Assembly: GCF_020176695.1 (NCBI RefSeq)
Contig: NZ_JAIWIA010000036.1
Coordinates: forward strand, 96,569-160,568
From: Massilia sp. MS-15
GTDB lineage: Bacteria > Pseudomonadota > Gammaproteobacteria > Burkholderiales > Burkholderiaceae_D
DNA length: 64,000 nt
Direction: 5' to 3'
Shown here: piece after piece, positions 45,565 through 54,725 of the stretch
Layout: every line of letters begins with the position of its first letter
How positions within the stretch are numbered: position 1 is the stretch's first letter
Notes under the pieces: model-generated
What the model saw: the letters and a program-made list of their open reading frames with translations, nothing else
What the model was told of the DNA's origin: nothing
The model's database searches: none
Made by a program: the position numbers and the translations under genes

Positions 45565-47058
45565 ATGCAACTTGGAAAGAATGCCCCTTGGGCCGCTGCC
45601 GTCCTGTCGGGTGCGGTTTTGACCGCGCTCGCGCTTCCGGCCGCAGCATCGAGCCATCGCGAAGCGCCCTTCTTGACCAATGCGCCAAAAGTCGACGGCA
45701 CCGACTTCTACATGTTCCGCAGTTATGCGCCTGGACGCGAAGGCTACGTGACCATGATCGCGAACTTCATTCCCTTCCAGGATCCGCAAGGCGGCCCGAA
45801 TTTCTACCAGTTCGATAACAATGCCCTGTATGAGATCCACGTCGACAACAATGGCGACGCCAAGGAAGACATCTCCTTCCAGTTCCGTTTCAAGAGCACG
45901 TCGAAGCGTACCGCCCTGACCGTCGGCGGCAAGCAGGTCCTGATCCCTCTCATCAACTCGAACACCATCACTGGCGTCAATCCAGCTTCGCTCAACGTCC
46001 GGGAAACCTACACCATCGACATGGTGAAGGGCGACCGCCGCACTGGTACCCGCACCCGCCTTGCCGCGACGGGCGGCGCCACCGAATTCGACAAGCCGGT
46101 CGATCACATCGGCGAGAAGACCTTCGGCGGAAGCGGTGGCTACGAAACCTATGCCAACCAGCATATCTACGATGTCGCCATCCCTGGTTGTGGCACCGGC
46201 CGCGTGTTCGTCGGCCAGCGCAAGGAGCCGTTTTATATTGCGGTCGGCAAGATCTTCGACCTGGTCAACCTGAACCCGCTCGGCGCCGAGGTCAACGGCA
46301 ACAAGAACGACCTGGAAAACAAGAACGTCAGCGCCATCGCGCTCGAACTGCCGATCAGCTGCGTGACCGTGGCCGGCGAGCCGGTGATCGGGGCCTATGC
46401 CACCGCCAGCATGCGCCAGGGCCGCCTGATCAACCCGACGCCTGCCAGCGGCATCAACAACGCTGTCAAGGAAGGCGGTGCCTGGGCCCAGGTGTCGCGC
46501 CTTGGCATGCCGCTGGTGAACGAAGTCATCGTCGGCATGGACGACAAGGACCGCTTCAACACCTCGAAACCGAAGGATGATGGCCAATTCCTCGCCTACG
46601 TCACCAATCCTGTCCTGCCGGCCCTGATCGAGACCTTGTTCCCTTCCGCCAAGGCCCCGACCAACTTCCCGCGCAACGACCTGGTGACGGCCTTCCTCAA
46701 AGGTTTGCCGGGTGTCAACCAGCCGAAGAACGTGGTGGCTTCCGAGATGCTGCGCCTGAACACCAGCATCGCACCGACCACCCAGGCGGCGCAGAATCCG
46801 ATGGGCGTGGCGGCGGGCGACAACGCCGGCTTCCCGAATGGTCGCCGTCCGGCCGACGACATCGTCGACATCGCGCTACGCGTTTCGATGGGTGCGCTGT
46901 GCGTGCTGACCGGCGCCAACGATGCGCTCGGCGTAGGCTGCAAGCCGGCCGACGCGCCCGCTGGCGGCCTGGCCCTGACCGATGGGGTGCGCAAGACCGC
47001 GGCCTCGTTCAAGCCAGCCTTCCCCTACCTGAATACCCCGTTGCCGGGCAACCAGTAA
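45565..47058 (+). CDS. DUF4331 family exported protein
   Basis: This is a 497-aa secreted or periplasmic protein. A signal peptide (about 1-29, ending PAAA) leads straight into the family hallmark SSHREAPFLTNAPKVDGTDFYMFRSY. Further conserved parts are NFIPFQDPQGGPNFYQFD, YEIHVDNNGDAKEDISFQFRF, and DDIVDIALRVSMG near the end. The function of DUF4331 is unknown. ATG 45565 follows GAGGAG by 6 bp. It heads a plus-strand set with a small lipoprotein, a TPR protein and a HupE/UreJ protein, and diverges from an ECF sigma gene. Confidence 0.9.
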   Translation: MQLGKNAPWAAAVLSGAVLTALALPAAASSHREAPFLTNAPKVDGTDFYMFRSYAPGREGYVTMIANFIPFQDPQGGPNFYQFDNNALYEIHVDNNGDAKEDISFQFRFKSTSKRTALTVGGKQVLIPLINSNTITGVNPASLNVRETYTIDMVKGDRRTGTRTRLAATGGATEFDKPVDHIGEKTFGGSGGYETYANQHIYDVAIPGCGTGRVFVGQRKEPFYIAVGKIFDLVNLNPLGAEVNGNKNDLENKNVSAIALELPISCVTVAGEPVIGAYATASMRQGRLINPTPASGINNAVKEGGAWAQVSRLGMPLVNEVIVGMDDKDRFNTSKPKDDGQFLAYVTNPVLPALIETLFPSAKAPTNFPRNDLVTAFLKGLPGVNQPKNVVASEMLRLNTSIAPTTQAAQNPMGVAAGDNAGFPNGRRPADDIVDIALRVSMGALCVLTGANDALGVGCKPADAPAGGLALTDGVRKTAASFKPAFPYLNTPLPGNQ

Positions 47059-47070
47059 GAGGAGAACGCG

Positions 47071-47343
47071 ATGACTTCCAGGATCCCCTATTCCCGCACC
47101 GGTCCCTTGCTGGTGTCGCTGGCCCTGCTGCTGGCCGCCTGTGGCGGCAGCAATGAGCGCGAGCGCGTAGCCGAGACGCCGCCCACCGGCACCACGCCTC
47201 CAGGTACGACGACCGATTCGTTCTTCTCGCTGGTCGCCGCGCGCGTGGCCACGCTGCTCGACAACGATGAACCGGTTGCGATCGACAGTGCTGTCGCGAC
47301 CACGCCGGAAAACACCGAGCCTGCGCCCCTGCCGGCAAGCTGA
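47071..47343 (+). CDS. Small lipoprotein
   Basis: This is a 90-aa predicted lipoprotein with lipobox LAAC (Cys24) after SLALLLAA. The mature part is a Thr/Pro-rich linker and a short acidic segment (SFFSLVAARVATLLDNDEPVAIDSAVA). No domain is recognised. It lies 12 bp after the DUF4331 stop, so it is cotranscribed and may be its membrane-bound partner. Confidence 0.72.
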   Translation: MTSRIPYSRTGPLLVSLALLLAACGGSNERERVAETPPTGTTPPGTTTDSFFSLVAARVATLLDNDEPVAIDSAVATTPENTEPAPLPAS

Positions 47344-47356
47344 ACCGGCCTGACCT

Positions 47357-47388
47357 GACGACGGGACGCAGTGTCCTGTCCCGTCGTC
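47357..47388 (+). other. Strong intra-cluster hairpin without U-tract
   Basis: The perfect 11-bp arms GACGACGGGAC and GTCCCGTCGTC with a 10-base loop lie in the 64-bp gap between the lipoprotein and TPR genes. With no following T-run it is more likely an mRNA stabiliser or processing site than a terminator. Confidence 0.55.
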
Positions 47389-47407
47389 CCCGCAACAGCA
47401 TGGAGCG

Positions 47408-48586
47408 ATGATGTCCAAGACTTATTCCCTGCTGCTGGCGCTGCTGCTGTCCTGCAGCGCCGGTGCAGCACCTTACATTCCGTCCAGCGGCCAGCAGGTC
47501 CTGGAACGCCTCCCGGCGCGCTTCGATCCGGTCCAGCGCGAACTCGGTCAGCTACGGGCCGAGCTGGCGGCAAATCCGTCCGACATCATGCGCGCGTCCG
47601 CGCTCGCGCGACGCTGCATCGAACAGGCGCGCCGCGACGGCGATCCACGCTACCTCGGCTATGCCCAGGCGGCGCTGGCCCCCTGGTGGAGGCTGCCGCG
47701 CGAGCGCACCCCGGCCGAGGTGCTGGTGTTGCGCGCCACCCTGGCGCAAAGCACCCATGCCTTCGCCGACGCGCTGGCCGACCTCGACGAAGTAGTGCGG
47801 CGCGATCCGGGCAATGCCCAGGCCTGGCTGACCCGCGCTACCATCCTGCAGGTGACTGGCGATTACGCCGGTTCCCGCAGCAGTTGCGCGCGCCTGTTCG
47901 GACGGGCGCCGGACCTGGTGCTGCAGACCTGCCTGGCCGCCGTCGGCAGCGTCAGCGGCACGGCCCGCACCAGTTACGATGGCTTGGCGCGCACCCTGGC
48001 TGCCCGGGCCGATGCGCCCGCCCCGCTGCGCGCCTGGTCTGCCACGCTGCTGGCGGAGATGGCGGAACGGCTCGGCGAATACAGCGCGGCCGAACGCCAC
48101 TTCGGTAGTGCCCTGCGGGCCGACCCACAGGACAGCTACCTGCTTGCAGCATATGCCGATTTCCTGCTCGAGCGCGGCCGGCCGCGCGAGGTACTGACCC
48201 TGCTGAACGGGCATACCCAGGCCGATGCCCTGCTGCTGCGCCAGGCCCTTGCGCTGGCCGCGCTCGGGTCGCCCGACGCTGCGCGCCAGCGCGAGGCCCT
48301 GCGGGCGCGCTTCGACGCGGCGCGGCGCCGTGGCGACACGGTGCACCGCCGCGAAGAAGCGCGCTATGCGCTGGCGCTGGCCGGTAATCCGGCCGAGGCC
48401 GTTCGCCTCGCCAAGCTCAACTGGGCCGTGCAGAAGGAACCGGCCGACCTGCGCATCCTGGCGCGCGCCGCCGCGGCCAGCGGCGACAGCGACGCCGCTG
48501 GCCTGGTGCGCGACTGGCTGCGGCACAGCAAGCTCGAAGACCGCAGCCTTGACGTCGCCGTAGCCCGCCGCGGAGCGGCGTCATGA
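47408..48586 (+). CDS. Exported TPR-repeat protein
   Basis: This is a 392-aa periplasmic protein with signal peptide (SLLLALLLSCSAGAAP) and several tetratricopeptide repeats (ALADLDEVVRRDPGNAQAWLTRATILQVTGDYAGSRSS; YSAAERHFGSALRADPQDSYLLAAYADFLLERGRP). It likely serves as a protein-binding scaffold. It overlaps the HupE/UreJ gene by 4 bp. A second ATG directly follows the first. Confidence 0.85.
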   Translation: MMSKTYSLLLALLLSCSAGAAPYIPSSGQQVLERLPARFDPVQRELGQLRAELAANPSDIMRASALARRCIEQARRDGDPRYLGYAQAALAPWWRLPRERTPAEVLVLRATLAQSTHAFADALADLDEVVRRDPGNAQAWLTRATILQVTGDYAGSRSSCARLFGRAPDLVLQTCLAAVGSVSGTARTSYDGLARTLAARADAPAPLRAWSATLLAEMAERLGEYSAAERHFGSALRADPQDSYLLAAYADFLLERGRPREVLTLLNGHTQADALLLRQALALAALGSPDAARQREALRARFDAARRRGDTVHRREEARYALALAGNPAEAVRLAKLNWAVQKEPADLRILARAAAASGDSDAAGLVRDWLRHSKLEDRSLDVAVARRGAAS

Positions 48587-49743
48587 TGGGGCGCCTGTCT
48601 ACCTTGCTGCTTGCGGCGTTTGCCGCGCTGGCCCTGTCATGGGCGCCGGCCGTCCACGCCCACAAGGCCAGCGACAGCTACCTGAACCTGGCGGTGGAAG
48701 GCGAGCGCATCGAAGGCCGCTGGGATATCGCCCTGCGTGACCTCGAGCTGGCCGTTGGCCTGGACACCAACGGCGACGGCGCCCTTACCTGGGATGAGGT
48801 ACGCGCCCGCCATGGCGCGATCGCGGCCTATGCGCTGGCCCGCCTGAAGTTGTCGGGCGACGCCGGCGACTGCCCGCTGCAGGTCACGCAGCAGCTGGTC
48901 GATCACCACACGGACGGCGCCTACACGGTGCTGATGCTGCGCGGCGCCTGCGGCGCTCCGGTGGAATCGCTGGCGATCGGCTACACCTTGCTGGCCGAGC
49001 TCGACCCGCAGCACCGCGGATTGCTGGCCCTGCGCCATGGAGCCGCCACCTCGACCGCCATCCTCGGGCCCGACAATGCCCGGCCGCGGCTGCGGCTCGC
49101 CGAGCCGGCGCGCTGGCGCCAGCTCATTGAATATATCGGGCAAGGCGTGTGGCACATCTGGATCGGTTTCGACCACATCCTGTTCCTGTTGTCGCTGCTG
49201 TTGCCAGCCGTGCTGCTCTACCGCGACAGGCAGTGGATCGGACGCGCGGGCTTCCGTGACGCCGGCCTCGACGTCGTGCGGGTCGTCACCGCCTTCACGC
49301 TGGCGCACTCGCTGACGCTCACCCTGGCCGCCCTGGGGATCCTGGCCTTGCCCTCGCGCCTGGTCGAATCGGCGATCGCCGCCTCGGTGATCGTGGCGGC
49401 CCTGAACAACCTGCGACCGCTTTACCAGCGTGGCCGGGTGCTGTTCGCCTTTGGCTTCGGCCTGCTGCACGGCTTCGGCTTCGCCAGTGTGCTGGCAGAC
49501 CTCGGGCTGCCGCAGGGCACGCTGCTGATGTCGCTGGTGGGCTTCAACCTGGGTGTGGAACTGGGGCAGCTGGCCATCGTCGCCGCGTTCCTGCCACTGG
49601 CGTGGTGGCTGCGCAATGGCCAGTTCTACCGGCGTGTCGTCATGCTCGGCGGCTCGGCCACCATCGCGCTGGTAGCCGGATTCTGGCTGGTGGAACGTGC
49701 CCTGGACGTGAAGCTGGCCCCCTGGACTGGCGTGTTCGCATGA
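48583..49743 (+). CDS. HupE/UreJ family membrane protein with EF-hand-like loop
   Basis: This is a 386-aa protein. After a signal peptide comes a periplasmic domain (about 25-185) beginning HKASDSYLNLAV. It includes DTNGDGALTWDE, a complete EF-hand loop pattern (positions 1, 3, 5 and 12 all suitable), so calcium binding is likely. The C-terminal part (about 186-386) is the HupE/UreJ_2 membrane domain with HIWIGFDHILFLLSLLLP, TAFTLAHSLTLTLA, and GLLHGFGFASVL. Conserved His/Asp residues in the helices suggest Ni/Co or other metal transport. It is coupled to the TPR gene. Confidence 0.87.
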   Translation: MMGRLSTLLLAAFAALALSWAPAVHAHKASDSYLNLAVEGERIEGRWDIALRDLELAVGLDTNGDGALTWDEVRARHGAIAAYALARLKLSGDAGDCPLQVTQQLVDHHTDGAYTVLMLRGACGAPVESLAIGYTLLAELDPQHRGLLALRHGAATSTAILGPDNARPRLRLAEPARWRQLIEYIGQGVWHIWIGFDHILFLLSLLLPAVLLYRDRQWIGRAGFRDAGLDVVRVVTAFTLAHSLTLTLAALGILALPSRLVESAIAASVIVAALNNLRPLYQRGRVLFAFGFGLLHGFGFASVLADLGLPQGTLLMSLVGFNLGVELGQLAIVAAFLPLAWWLRNGQFYRRVVMLGGSATIALVAGFWLVERALDVKLAPWTGVFA

Positions 49744-49877
49744 CAGCCCGGCAACCAGCCATGCGCGCGCGACACATATGCATCATGTATCAGCTTTTTT
49801 ACAATTCCAGCAAACAATTGCCGAATGGGTAAAGCTAGAATACTTTTTCCTATTCCAATTAAAATTCCAGGGGAAAT

Positions 49878-52265
49878 ATGATACGTCTGCCCATCGGGCT
49901 GGCCGCGCTGTGCCTCAGCGCCTCCGTTTTGGCCGCTCCGCCTACCGCCGTGCCTTTCGACGACAAATTCCGTCAGCTCGATGAGCTGCTGCCGACGCCG
50001 GGCGCCGTGCGCACCGCCTCGGGTGCCCCGGGCCAGGCCTACTGGCAGCAGCGCGCCGACTACCAGATGCGCGCCACGCTGGACGAGAACAAGCGTTCGC
50101 TCACCGGTTCGGGCAGCATCACGTACCACAACAATTCCCCTGACACGCTGAAATACCTCTGGCTGCAGCTGGACGAGAACATCTACAAGCCGGATTCGGC
50201 GGCCCGCAAGACCGCCACCCTGCCCTCGCGCGATGCCTGGCAGGCGCGCGGCGGCGATGGCGTGAAGTTCGATGCCATGCGCAACCTGTTCGAGGGGAAC
50301 AACTTCGAAGGCGGCTTCAACATCCGCAACGTGCGCGACAGTGGCGGCCGTCCGCTGAAGTACACCATCAATGGCACCATGATGCGCATCGACCTGCCGC
50401 AGCCGCTGAAATCGGGCGCGAAGGTCTCGTTCAGCCTCGACTGGCACTACAACATCAACGAGCAGAAGATCCTCGGCGGCCGCTCGGGCTACGAGAAGTT
50501 CGACGACAAGAACGACCTGTTCGAGATCGCCCTGTGGTTCCCGCGCATGGCGGCCTACTACGACGTGTATGGCTGGCAGCACAAGCAGTTCCTGGGCGCC
50601 GGCGAATTCACGCTGGAATTCGGCGACTACGACGTCCAGATCACCGTGCCCTCGGACCACATCGTCGCTTCCACCGGCGAACTGCAGAACCCGGGCCAGG
50701 TGCTCACCGCCACCCAGCGCGAACGCCTGCGCCAGGCGCGCACGGCCAAGAAGCCGGTCCTGATCGTGACCCAGGCCGAGGCCGAAGCCGCCGAGAAAGG
50801 CCGCGCCACCAGCACCAAGACCTGGCACTTCAAGGCCAGGAACGTGCGCGACTTCGCCTTTGCCTCGAGCCGCAAGTTCATCTGGGACGCGCAGGGCATC
50901 AAGTCGGGCCCGAACGAAGTGATGGCCATGTCCTACTACCCGAAAGAGGGTAACCCGCTGTGGGAGCGCTACTCGACCCACGCGATCATCCACACCATCG
51001 AACAGTACAGCAAGTACTCCTTCGACTATCCGTACCCGACCGCGATTTCGGTGAACGGCCCGGTGGGCGGCATGGAATACCCGATGATCTCGTTCAACGG
51101 GCCACGCCCGGTCAAGGACAAGAAGACGGGCGAACTGACCTACTCGAAGCGCACCAAGTACGGCCTGATCGGCGTGATCATCCACGAGGTGGGCCACAAC
51201 TACTTCCCGATGATCGTCAACTCCGACGAGCGCCAGTGGACCTGGATGGACGAGGGCATCAACTCCTTCGTGCAGTCGCTGGCCCAGGAAGCCTGGGAAG
51301 AAGACTGGGACGAGATGCGCGGCCACCCGCGTTCGATCGTGCCCTACATGCGCACCCAGAATCAGGTGCCGATCATGACCAACTCCGAGTCGCTGCTGCA
51401 GTTCGGTAACAACGCCTACGCCAAGCCGGCCGCCGCGCTGAACGTGCTGCGCGAGACCATCCTCGGCCGCGAACTGTTCGACTTCGCCTTCAAGGAATAC
51501 GCCGAGCGCTGGAAGTTCAAGCGCCCGACCCCGGCCGACTTCTTCCGCACGATGGAAGATGCCTCCGGCACGGACCTCGACTGGTTCTGGCGTGGCTGGT
51601 TCTACACCACCGACGCGGTGGACGTGAGCGTGGACGGCATCACCGAATACACGATGAGCAGCAAGGACCCGGAAGTCGAAAAGGCCTGGCAGCGCGCGCG
51701 CAAGCAGGAAGAGCCGGTCTCGATCACCGACCAGCGCAACAAGGGCATGGAACGCCGCGTCGACCGCTTCCCGGAACTGAAGGACTTCTACAACGAGCAT
51801 GACGACTTCACGGTCACCAACAAGGACCGCAACAAGTTCAATGAAACCGTGGCCGGGCTGGAAGACTGGGAAAAGAACCTGCTCAAGGAAGGCAAGCACT
51901 TCTACCTGGTCGACTTCAGCAACAAGGGTGGGCTGGTGACGCCGCTGATCGTCGAACTCGAACTCAAGAGCGGCAAGAAAGTCATCGAGCGCATTCCGGC
52001 CGAAGTGTGGCGCTATACGCCGAAGAAGGTCACCAAGCTCTTCATCACCGACGAGCCGATCGTCGGCCTGACCCAGGACCCGTACTGGGAAACCGCCGAC
52101 ATCGACGTCAGCAACAACTCCTGGCCGGCCAAGCCGGTGCCGTCGCGCCTGGAGCTGTTCAAGACCAACCGTGACGCGGGCGGCAACCTGATGCGCGACT
52201 TCAACACCAAGCTGGCGCCGCCGAAAGCGGCCGGCCAGAAGGACGAGGCGCCGAAGGCCGAGTAA
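49878..52265 (+). CDS. M1 family metallopeptidase, copy 1
   Basis: This is a 795-aa periplasmic zinc aminopeptidase-like protein. A signal peptide ends near VLAAP. The substrate-binding motif is GGMEYP (the GAMEN equivalent) and the zinc site is His436-Glu437-x2-His440 with Glu459 (HEXXH-x18-E). The long C-terminal region is shared almost unchanged with the next gene. ATG follows GGGGAAAT. The 134-bp gap before it is AT-rich, without a clear promoter. It leads a set with a paralogue, a DUF6702 protein and a TonB-dependent receptor; peptide trimming linked to uptake is plausible. Confidence 0.92.
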   Translation: MIRLPIGLAALCLSASVLAAPPTAVPFDDKFRQLDELLPTPGAVRTASGAPGQAYWQQRADYQMRATLDENKRSLTGSGSITYHNNSPDTLKYLWLQLDENIYKPDSAARKTATLPSRDAWQARGGDGVKFDAMRNLFEGNNFEGGFNIRNVRDSGGRPLKYTINGTMMRIDLPQPLKSGAKVSFSLDWHYNINEQKILGGRSGYEKFDDKNDLFEIALWFPRMAAYYDVYGWQHKQFLGAGEFTLEFGDYDVQITVPSDHIVASTGELQNPGQVLTATQRERLRQARTAKKPVLIVTQAEAEAAEKGRATSTKTWHFKARNVRDFAFASSRKFIWDAQGIKSGPNEVMAMSYYPKEGNPLWERYSTHAIIHTIEQYSKYSFDYPYPTAISVNGPVGGMEYPMISFNGPRPVKDKKTGELTYSKRTKYGLIGVIIHEVGHNYFPMIVNSDERQWTWMDEGINSFVQSLAQEAWEEDWDEMRGHPRSIVPYMRTQNQVPIMTNSESLLQFGNNAYAKPAAALNVLRETILGRELFDFAFKEYAERWKFKRPTPADFFRTMEDASGTDLDWFWRGWFYTTDAVDVSVDGITEYTMSSKDPEVEKAWQRARKQEEPVSITDQRNKGMERRVDRFPELKDFYNEHDDFTVTNKDRNKFNETVAGLEDWEKNLLKEGKHFYLVDFSNKGGLVTPLIVELELKSGKKVIERIPAEVWRYTPKKVTKLFITDEPIVGLTQDPYWETADIDVSNNSWPAKPVPSRLELFKTNRDAGGNLMRDFNTKLAPPKAAGQKDEAPKAE

Positions 52266-52302
52266 GCCATCTTCGACACCCGGGCGGACCACCGCCCATC
52301 AC

Positions 52303-52333
52303 CGGCAGGGCCACGCGCCCTGCCGTTTCTTTA
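52303..52333 (+). terminator. Intrinsic terminator between the two M1 genes
   Basis: CGGCAGGG and CCCTGCCG form an 8-bp stem with a 7-base loop, followed by TTTCTTTAT. A second hairpin, GGGCGG-ACCA-CCGCCC, lies just before it (52282-52297). The second M1 gene starts only 20 bp later, so read-through must occur or a promoter overlaps. Confidence 0.75.
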
Positions 52334-52352
52334 TCGACGACGACCGATCAGC

Positions 52353-54725
52353 ATGACACTCAAACCACTGCAGGCCGCCCTGGCTGTCCTTTTCCTGGCT
52401 GGCAGCGCGCACGCCGCGCCCGCCTTCGACGACAAGTTCCGCCAGCTCGACGAGCTGCTGCCGACCCCGAACGAGACCCGCACCGCTTCCGGCGCGCCGG
52501 GCCACCGCTACTGGCAGCAGCGCGCCGACTACCGCCTGCGCGCCAGCCTCGATGAGGTCAAGCGCGTCATCACGGGATCGGGCAGCGTCACCTACACCAA
52601 CAATTCCCCGGACACCCTGAACTACCTGTGGGTGCAGCTGGACCAGAACATGTTCCGCGCCGATTCGGACAACCGCCGCATGTCGACCTTGCCCTCGCGC
52701 GAGGCCTGGCAGGCGCGTGGCGGCGACGGCGTCAAGTTCGACAGCCTGAAGGCCACCCTCTCGCAGCATCGCTTTGAAGGCGGCATCCAGGTCACGGGCG
52801 TGACGGGCAGCGATGGCCGCGCGCTGCGTCACACGGTCAACAAGACCATGATGCGGATCGACCTGCCGCAGCCCCTGAAACCCGGCGCGCGCACCACGTT
52901 CAACCTGGCCTGGACCTTCAACGTCCCCGAAGCGAACGTGGTCGGCCGCCGCACCGGCTTCGAAAAATTCGACGATGGCAACGACATCTACCTGTCGGCC
53001 CAGTGGTTCCCGCGCATGGCGGCCTACTACGACGTCAAGGGCTGGCAGCACAAGCAGTACATGGGCGACGGCGAATTCACGCTGGAGTTCGGCGACTACG
53101 ACGTGCAGCTGACCGTCCCGGCCGACCACATCGTCGCCTCCACCGGCGAGCTGCAGAACGCGAATGCGGTCCTGAGCGCGGTCCAGCGCGAGCGCCTGCA
53201 GCAGGCCCGGACCGCCAAAAAGCCCGTCATCATCGTCACCCAGGCGGAAGCGGAAGCCGCCGAAAAAGGCCGTTCGAAAACCACCAAGACCTGGCACTTC
53301 AAGGCCAGGGACGTGCGCGACTTCGCTTTTGCCTCGAGCCGCAAGTTCATCTGGGACGCCCAGGCCATCAAGAGCGGCGACAAGGACGTGCTGGCCATGT
53401 CCTATTACCCGAAGGAAGGCAACCCGCTGTGGGAGCGCTACTCGACGGCCGCCGTGATCCACACCATCGAGCAGTACAACAAGTATTCCTTCGACTACCC
53501 CTACCCGACCGCGATCTCGGTGAACGGCTCGATCGGCGGCATGGAATACCCGATGATCTCGTTCAACGCCGGGCGCCCGGTGAAGGACAAGAAGACCGGC
53601 GAGATCACCTATTCGAAGGGCACCAAGTATGGCCTGATCAGCGTGATCATCCACGAGGTCGGCCACAACTACTTCCCGATGATCGTCAACTCGGACGAGC
53701 GCCAGTGGACCTGGATGGACGAGGGCCTGAACAGCTTCCTGCAGTTCCTGGCCGAGGAAGCCTGGGAAGACAACTACCCGTCGCGCCGCGGCGAGGCGCG
53801 CAACATCGTCGACTACATGCGCAGCACCAACCAGGTGCCGGTGATGACCAATGCCGAGTCGACCCTCCAGCGCGGCAACAACGCCTACGCCAAGCCGGCC
53901 ACCGCCCTGAACATCCTGCGCGAGACCATCCTCGGCCGCGAACTGTTCGACTTCGCCTTCAAGGAATACGCCGAGCGCTGGAAGTTCAAGCGTCCGACCC
54001 CGGCCGACTTCTTCCGCACGATGGAAGACGCCTCCGGCACGGATCTCGACTGGTTCTGGCGCGGCTGGTTCTACACCACCGACGCGGTGGACGTGAGCGT
54101 GGACGGCATCACCGAGTACACGATGAGCAGCAAGGACCCGGAAGTCGAGAAGGCCTGGCAGCGCGCGCGCAAGCAGGAAGAAGCGATGTCGATCATCGAC
54201 CAGCGCAACAAGGGCATGCAGCGCCGCGTGGACCGTTATCCGGAGCTGAAGGATTTCTACAACGAGCACGACGACTTCACGGTCACCAACAAGGACCGCA
54301 ACAAGTTCAACGAACTGGTCGCCGGCCTGGAAGACTGGGAAAAGAACCTGCTCAAGGAAGGCAAGCACTTCTACCTGGTCGACTTCAGCAACAGGGGCGG
54401 CCTGGTCACGCCCTTGATCGTCGAACTCGAACTGAAGAGCGGCAAGAAAGTCATCGAGCGCATTCCGGCCGAGGTGTGGCGCTATACGCCGAAGAAGATC
54501 ACCAAGCTCTTCATCACCGACGAGCCGGTCGTCGGCCTGACGCAGGACCCGTACTGGGAAACCGCCGACATCGACGTCAGCAACAATGCCTGGCCGGCCA
54601 AGCCGGTGCCGTCGCGCCTCGAGCTGTTCAAGACCAACCGTGACGCGGGCGAGAACCTGATGCGCGACTTCAACACCAAGCTGGCGCCGCCGAAAGCGCC
54701 GGCCGCCGCCACGAAGGCCGAGTGA
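52353..54725 (+). CDS. M1 family metallopeptidase, copy 2
   Basis: This 790-aa paralogue of the preceding gene has signal peptide (LAVLFLAGSAHA), GGMEYP, and HEVGH from His434 with WTWMDEG downstream. From NAYAKPA to the end (about 275 residues) it differs from copy 1 at only about 14 positions, while the N-terminal half is much more divergent. This points to gene conversion or strong constraint on the C-terminal part. Its stop overlaps the DUF6702 start (TGATG). Confidence 0.92.
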   Translation: MTLKPLQAALAVLFLAGSAHAAPAFDDKFRQLDELLPTPNETRTASGAPGHRYWQQRADYRLRASLDEVKRVITGSGSVTYTNNSPDTLNYLWVQLDQNMFRADSDNRRMSTLPSREAWQARGGDGVKFDSLKATLSQHRFEGGIQVTGVTGSDGRALRHTVNKTMMRIDLPQPLKPGARTTFNLAWTFNVPEANVVGRRTGFEKFDDGNDIYLSAQWFPRMAAYYDVKGWQHKQYMGDGEFTLEFGDYDVQLTVPADHIVASTGELQNANAVLSAVQRERLQQARTAKKPVIIVTQAEAEAAEKGRSKTTKTWHFKARDVRDFAFASSRKFIWDAQAIKSGDKDVLAMSYYPKEGNPLWERYSTAAVIHTIEQYNKYSFDYPYPTAISVNGSIGGMEYPMISFNAGRPVKDKKTGEITYSKGTKYGLISVIIHEVGHNYFPMIVNSDERQWTWMDEGLNSFLQFLAEEAWEDNYPSRRGEARNIVDYMRSTNQVPVMTNAESTLQRGNNAYAKPATALNILRETILGRELFDFAFKEYAERWKFKRPTPADFFRTMEDASGTDLDWFWRGWFYTTDAVDVSVDGITEYTMSSKDPEVEKAWQRARKQEEAMSIIDQRNKGMQRRVDRYPELKDFYNEHDDFTVTNKDRNKFNELVAGLEDWEKNLLKEGKHFYLVDFSNRGGLVTPLIVELELKSGKKVIERIPAEVWRYTPKKITKLFITDEPVVGLTQDPYWETADIDVSNNAWPAKPVPSRLELFKTNRDAGENLMRDFNTKLAPPKAPAAATKAE

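Noticed and set aside
49626..54368. Two long minus-strand frames opposite the M1 genes that resemble each other
   Set aside because: Their similarity only reflects the paralogous M1 genes on the other strand; they show no motifs.
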